From assembly GCA_032718475.1 (NCBI GenBank), contig JAUCBJ010001670.1, positions 1-40,762 of the forward strand: a stretch of DNA of 40,762 nt. The letters run 5' to 3'. The notes beneath the pieces were generated by a model. The model saw nothing but the letters and a program-made list of their open reading frames with translations, was not told where the DNA came from and did no database searches. Below are positions 38,301 through 40,762 of this stretch, in pieces; position 1 is the first letter of the stretch; each line of letters starts with the position of its first letter. The translations under genes and the position numbers were made by a program. The stretch comes from Nemertoderma westbladi. Taxonomy: Eukaryota > Xenacoelomorpha > Nemertodermatida > Nemertodermatidae.

Positions 38301-40762
38301 CAGAATCGACCATGGACAACCCTACAACAGCCAAAGGGCAGGACATGGCGATTAAGAGAACGGAATCCCAGCAGAAGGCGTTGGGAATCGTATGGGATAG
38401 GAAAACAGACGAACTGAAGTATCAGCTGAGCCAGGAGGGTGCAGACACCCATACGAAGAGGGGTTACGTATCGTATATAGCAAGGATATACGATCCCTTA
38501 GGCCTAGCATCCCCATTACTAGTCACGGGGAAACAGATACTCAAGAGAGTATATAAGTTGAAGGATGAGTGGGACGCAGAGGTACCTGAAGACATTAAGA
38601 AGCAGTGGAGTAAATGGACAGGAGACTTGGAGAGGATGGGAACATACAACATGCCGCGAGTGTATTTCCCGGACGGGAACATGACGAATCTGGACCTACA
38701 TATGTTCTCCGACGCGTCGTTAGAGGCATACGGAGCGGCACTCTATTTAGTACAACGGGAGGGGCCTCACAAGCCCAGACTAGCCTTTAGCAAAGCTAAG
38801 TCAACGCCGCCGGATTCAGCATCTGTTCCCAAATTAGAATTGACAGCTGCGAGACTAGGAGTTAGAGCCACAGCCTACCTAGTGGATACAATTCCCAACA
38901 TAGTGGAGACACACTACTGGACGGACTCCATGGTAGTGCTTGGTTGGCTACACAACGAAAAGACGAGATACCCGATATTCGTCGCGAATAGAGTGGACGA
39001 AATAAGGGCGAGCACAGATCTGGAAAGGTGGCACTACTGCCCAACAGATGAGAACCCTGCGGACTTACTGTCGAGGGGCGTGGAACGCCACACTTTCCTG
39101 AAGAAGGAAGTATTGTGGCAACATGGGCCACAATTTCTGAGTGATAGAGAGGCCTGGCTGCCGATGAGGAAGGTGGACCCGGGCTCGGAACCAATATCAG
39201 AAGGAGAAGGAGATTCAGAGGGAGAAGAGATATACTCCCAAATGGTGAGGGAGATCAGGGACGTGCAACCAGGAAGGGAACAGTGCGATAACCCAACGGA
39301 TAAACTCCTCAGCTACAGTTCTAGTTGGTATAAGACCAAGAAACTAGTGGCGTACTGGAGAGCCTTTGGGAATTTCCTTGCGGGAGTTGGCAAGGACAAG
39401 AAGGCCAGGACAACCATAGATCTGGAGGGAGCGGCCAAGGCAGTGATCCGCTATGAACAACGCAAGAACTATGGCGACGAGGTGGAACGTGTCGGTAACC
39501 AACAACATCTCCGACGGGATAGCGAGTTGATCACGCTGTCACCACAACTCAACGAGGATGGGATCCTAGTAATGAATTCAAGGGTGGGATATAACAACAG
39601 TATAGTCGTGCCACCGAAACCCATCATCATTCACACGGGATCGCCTATAGTCCACCAGATCATATGGGACTCCCACAAATCGATACTGCATGGGGGCACC
39701 AACCGAACCCTCACAGAGATTAGGAGGACCTATTGGGTCAAACAACTTAGGAAGAAGGTCAAAGCGGTAGTGGGGCAGTGCCAGACCTGCCGACGAGCGA
39801 AGAAGGAACGAGCCATACAGGAGATGGCGCCACTGCCGGCGAGTAGGGTAAGACAGCACGACCCGCCATTTACACATTGCGGTGTGGACATGTTCGGGCC
39901 GATAAAGATCAAGGTGATGCGACACACGGAGAAACGCTACGGTATTATCTTCGTATGCAACAATACGCGGGCGGTAGGGATAGAACTCGCCCAAGACGCA
40001 ACCGCATCAGCCTTCATAAACGCCTTAGAAAGGTTTAGGGACCGCAAAGGTGGGACGATCGCAGTGATATATAGCGACAACGGCACCAACTTTGTGGGTG
40101 CAGAGAGTGAGATGGCAGAAGCCTTAGACATCTTGGAGGGAGAAGAAGTCAGGGCGGCCATGAGAAGACGACAGGTGAAGTGGGAGAGACGGACGCCGTA
40201 TGCACCACATACACTAGGATGCGTCGAAAGACTGGTGGGCAGTTCGAAACGTCTAATGACGAAACTGATGAATACCCACATGGTCACTGAAGACGTCTTA
40301 CGGACGGTACTTGCAAAGTGCGAGGGGATCATTAATAGCAGACCGCTATACCCGGAGAATGATGACCCTGAGTCACTAGACGTGCTGACGCCTAGCCATT
40401 TCCTGATGGAAAGGCCAGCGACCATAGATATGCGGGGTGTAGACCCAGATGATATACACTCCCGGCAAAGTTGGAAAGTAGCTAAAGCAATTAGCGCAGA
40501 GTATTGGAGGAGGTGGGTAGAAGAATACCTACCCACGCTCCATAAGCGAAGCAAATGGAGGAAGCCAAATAGGGAGTTGAGAGAGGGAGATCTCGTAATC
40601 GTCACGGATGATACTATCATCAACAACCAATGGCGGTTGGCGAGAGTTGTAGGCACCTACTCCGACGAGGACGGAAGAGTCCGATCGGTAGAAGTGCGGA
40701 TAGGTGGAAAGATAGGTGCGAAAGACAGAAAAATCTACAGGAGAGCAGTAGGTAAATGCTGT
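32309..40762 (+). CDS. BEL/Pao Gag-Pol polyprotein with giant N-terminal extension (partial, 2818 codons)
   Basis: Retrotransposon polyprotein; no stop from ATG 32309 to the window edge. Residues 1-1140 are unusual: a 37-residue duplication (76-149), a Glu/Arg coiled coil (about 318-471), an Asn-rich tract (about 517-643), four 13-residue GLVGHV repeats (652-703), an Arg/Glu-rich region and TVGHTAH repeats (about 946-968). Then a DUF1759-like gag core (about 1142-1297), CxxCxxxxHxxxxC knuckle (1459-1473), aspartic protease LVDSGAAFTLV (Asp 1524), RT with LRMVVDASAK and FYVDDG (YVDD 1947-1950), RNase H (FSDAS, Asp 2135), integrase HxxxxxxH..CxxC (from 2456), catalytic Asp 2527, Asp 2590 and Glu 2640, and a DUF5641-like end (from about 2760). 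Usual BEL/Pao proteins are about 1,700-2,000 residues. Only the last residues are missing. Confidence 0.93.
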   Translation, partial: MSESGETPPRTPDEDLTIREAVTKRYRPTTPEPSITGDPEVQNEEGLEPEVEQRERESETEGEGDESTRNRERRADVAGQLPAEGDERPTEAVTVGPTVRRRTRRDGGEISTDVAGQLQAEGDERPTGTATVEPPVRRRTRRDGGEVGDEDVGVSDRLRRAYNATRKLIDDAKKQGAKVDEVRLRKRLGESDRHLNYLIRFGQRELAGERAKGIAGELFELWVCGSMEPSVAPVYIGPYLVDARGVEPVGWRRPEGGESEVNHEDSASSVGESSGKRGKVSRSGRRRGSVATDKSATSSAKGRVVREIGAAYRLNVVEQDQKEMEERLEEGRVRLMREAELIKETGEKVERALRSLRERDEIEENECREREEREERERREREEREDKERKEYEAKREKERKECEAKKERERKEREARRRESVRSIVESGSRDTQECEKRRAEAEREQEKIKRHQSVLAERKIRRAHELQLAQASPSASGAGSSVFEERGALDTFINTPLTGTARQTQNWCDRTGGGGNNDGTVGVVDINSTVWDNFNQTFIAGNTLPSGSNLNLNQNNPGINVENNSNINVITQNNLNNQNNNPNSNLLNNLNSAITQNNPNNLNNDPCPNLQNNSDNVVAQNNVNNSDNVVVSNIGAINVNTSGLHNQPEEGLVGHVVSRQREEGLVGHVISRQEAEGLVGHVVGRQGVEGLEGHVIAEGEAGVNRPDCSRVDVSTREVYNGGERGSEVRCSEWGGATRAPQQRVSGERGGAESVPQPSADNARAEQGKPQQPATESNRGIASIPSDVRSSRERQVDVAGGQTERRARSEEERRTVGFNREVDERSREREYSTDRRREEESSRNIAANDRRARTDSEPSVIEMRTESQWGRTPGDCRRPGGMRSGETYYTPREGYAMYRYEEENSREGGRRETFRRNIPTDREYGSRGEDYSRRINFDPEQHMQTVGHTIGLTAHTVGHTAHTVGHTERGNVGDRMARTTGLNPEVAEYIPASRPEADRPIPVPAQQYDYSMQGHNIYPGEGGIIADRCMGPNILTSTPVPNIPVGGGQGDIPPSQYQQYTPMVARTMKPLDENRSCDTDIWRGPLPPMTYPSQRRSRNRTDEPHQTGETIQQPSNPLEAQAMGMATLIDALKTRIELPPVEPFKFDGSRPEEYLQFRRMYSNEILTKNLTQAECLKYLQVYTGGPAYDIVRQYQGIEGGFTTAWRALDREYGHPAKIIRQTLRGITSGGLQDNPVSIKTFANKVEKALIVLKTLDAPYELNASNNITTIAQALPSWLRNKWRKIAFSTRDRKGAEPGLEEMSNFLNYEAELITDPVYSEDSLGKGPKTDHYRPKPEHNTSNALPRLRQSLPYAATQGTASPQASEDRTTSRDGQGNNNNMNKYNPSTSSRSNPVNKNSRDFGTNITAIRNALYKEGYDPKSKCQLHANALHKTMNCRYWQALPRQDQIDYASSNKICSRCVKSGHKARECQEKPVKFGQRRGQTMATSTIGAKKRGTVLLGVVPVRVIGEGNRSVTTLMLVDSGAAFTLVEEWVAEEIGLRTRPSRMAVTTISSKDEILEMRTGRCAIAAVAPGCDYGATIDPIQVIESININARRPTNIEVEQYKFLDNIDFSIPDVDVRKVSIIVGMDCPTAHERMQTVFGEDKQSDPVAILTPFGWTLSGPIKSKIPFRMSETSGCMFAGTMQEMGDEGAEEQLKRLLRQDFEGLKETGVGTSVEDKQALQSVEESMTCDEGRYTIGMVWKLPKIPLPDNRGMVLTRLRKLKQTLQRSPEKNEYIHKTIKKYVEKGWAVELPVDEPNTDRTYYLPLHVALDPKKGKLRMVVDASAKTDGKCLNDYLLEGPNIYNSGIEVLLRFRNGKHAFTCDIEGMFNQVRVTEEDSDSQRFLWYNGEEEPPIIPTYKMVVQNMGAKSSSFTTTMAVRDTVKGKEDRYSSSAVDMIKRGFYVDDGMESGNTVEEILETGREVRDILRGSGFNLTKFQSSSEEFIREIEDKKPESTMDNPTTAKGQDMAIKRTESQQKALGIVWDRKTDELKYQLSQEGADTHTKRGYVSYIARIYDPLGLASPLLVTGKQILKRVYKLKDEWDAEVPEDIKKQWSKWTGDLERMGTYNMPRVYFPDGNMTNLDLHMFSDASLEAYGAALYLVQREGPHKPRLAFSKAKSTPPDSASVPKLELTAARLGVRATAYLVDTIPNIVETHYWTDSMVVLGWLHNEKTRYPIFVANRVDEIRASTDLERWHYCPTDENPADLLSRGVERHTFLKKEVLWQHGPQFLSDREAWLPMRKVDPGSEPISEGEGDSEGEEIYSQMVREIRDVQPGREQCDNPTDKLLSYSSSWYKTKKLVAYWRAFGNFLAGVGKDKKARTTIDLEGAAKAVIRYEQRKNYGDEVERVGNQQHLRRDSELITLSPQLNEDGILVMNSRVGYNNSIVVPPKPIIIHTGSPIVHQIIWDSHKSILHGGTNRTLTEIRRTYWVKQLRKKVKAVVGQCQTCRRAKKERAIQEMAPLPASRVRQHDPPFTHCGVDMFGPIKIKVMRHTEKRYGIIFVCNNTRAVGIELAQDATASAFINALERFRDRKGGTIAVIYSDNGTNFVGAESEMAEALDILEGEEVRAAMRRRQVKWERRTPYAPHTLGCVERLVGSSKRLMTKLMNTHMVTEDVLRTVLAKCEGIINSRPLYPENDDPESLDVLTPSHFLMERPATIDMRGVDPDDIHSRQSWKVAKAISAEYWRRWVEEYLPTLHKRSKWRKPNRELREGDLVIVTDDTIINNQWRLARVVGTYSDEDGRVRSVEVRIGGKIGAKDRKIYRRAVGKCC
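32534..32755 (+). repeat. 111-bp in-frame duplication in BEL/Pao ORF
   Basis: Two 37-codon copies starting at 32534 and 32645. Both encode DVAGQL, AEGDERPT and VRRRTRRDGGE, with a few substitutions (AEAVTVGPT-like against GTATVEPP-like middles). Confidence 0.9.
34262..34417 (+). repeat. 39-bp in-frame repeat (GLVGHV), four copies
   Basis: Units start at 34262, 34301, 34340 and 34379, each encoding EGL(V/E)GHV plus six further residues, mostly ending SRQ or GRQ. The third base varies little, so the duplication is recent. GGCCTGGTAGGCCACGTA is the shared core. Confidence 0.92.
35144..35212 (+). repeat. TVGHTAH-encoding short tandem repeat
   Basis: About three units of ACCGTAGGCCATACTGCACAT (21 bp) and a diverged first unit, in frame in the BEL/Pao ORF. 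Confidence 0.85.

Larger units (their letters stand above)
31698..40762 (+). mobile_element. BEL/Pao LTR retrotransposon, 3' end outside window
   Basis: A 5' LTR starting TGTTAGC at 31698, a leader, and one uninterrupted gag-pol frame from 32309 that is still open at the last base. The order protease, RT with YVDD, RNase H, HHCC, integrase and a DUF5641-like end identifies BEL/Pao. An open frame of this length implies a recent insertion. It lies within a minisatellite unit, after GGCCAGC. The 3' LTR, expected soon after 40762, would give the insertion age. Confidence 0.92.

Noticed and set aside
32280-40656. Many long minus-strand open frames across the BEL/Pao region
   Set aside because: They are complements of the single plus-strand gag-pol frame. 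Its Arg/Glu-rich codons leave few minus-strand stops; no domains are seen in them.

Overview
The window is animal nuclear DNA, most likely from a marine invertebrate. It has a metazoan sigma-class glutathione S-transferase, a BEL/Pao LTR retrotransposon, APE-type non-LTR retrotransposons, terminal-inverted-repeat DNA elements and long tandem arrays. The palindrome TAGGCCTA recurs; I associate it with echinoderm or hemichordate DNA, but I cannot fix the taxon. There are no operons, Shine-Dalgarno sites or CRISPR arrays. Mobile and tandem DNA fills most of the window.

Left part (1-7900): a non-LTR retrotransposon with two open frames on the minus strand (ORF2 222-3071, ORF1 3126-3881), an 855-bp TIR element (4013-4867), a C/G homopolymer block (5020-5099), a dispersed repeat (about 5809-6189, second copy about 17557-17990), a 39-bp minisatellite (6252-6408) and sparse noncoding DNA.

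8.1-13.5 kb: one old, unidentified reading frame is split into three pieces by two related LINE insertions. LINE B1 (8964-10438) has an 11-bp target duplication and LINE C (11257-13286) has a 12-bp one. Skipping each insertion keeps the same frame, and the frame ends in a basic tail at 13543.

14.5-19.5 kb: two more LINE B fragments flank an intact single-exon sigma GST on the minus strand (15294-15968). They are followed by a foldback element with 92-bp arms (18171-18395) and a degenerate roughly 145-bp repeat block ending in a GAGCCACGAAG-type motif.

20.2-26.2 kb: a minus-strand terminal exon of an unidentified host gene (20517-20713). Its splice acceptor directly abuts a 5.5-kb satellite of 26/29-bp monomers with higher-order structure. 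On the minus strand the array is pyrimidine-rich and poor in AG. 26.2-31.7 kb holds a coding remnant, a second GAGCCACGAAG repeat, a 2.4-kb TIR element with internal CTGTAACG motifs and a roughly 64-bp minisatellite.

31.7-40.76 kb: a BEL/Pao element inserted within the minisatellite. It has a 5' LTR and one uninterrupted plus-strand frame from 32309 to the window edge (2818 codons so far). It encodes gag, zinc knuckle, protease, RT, RNase H, integrase and a DUF5641-like end, preceded by an exceptional N-terminal extension of about 1,100 residues that is coiled-coil, Asn-rich and repeat-rich. This extension, the dead split gene and the satellite-adjacent exon are the main points of interest.
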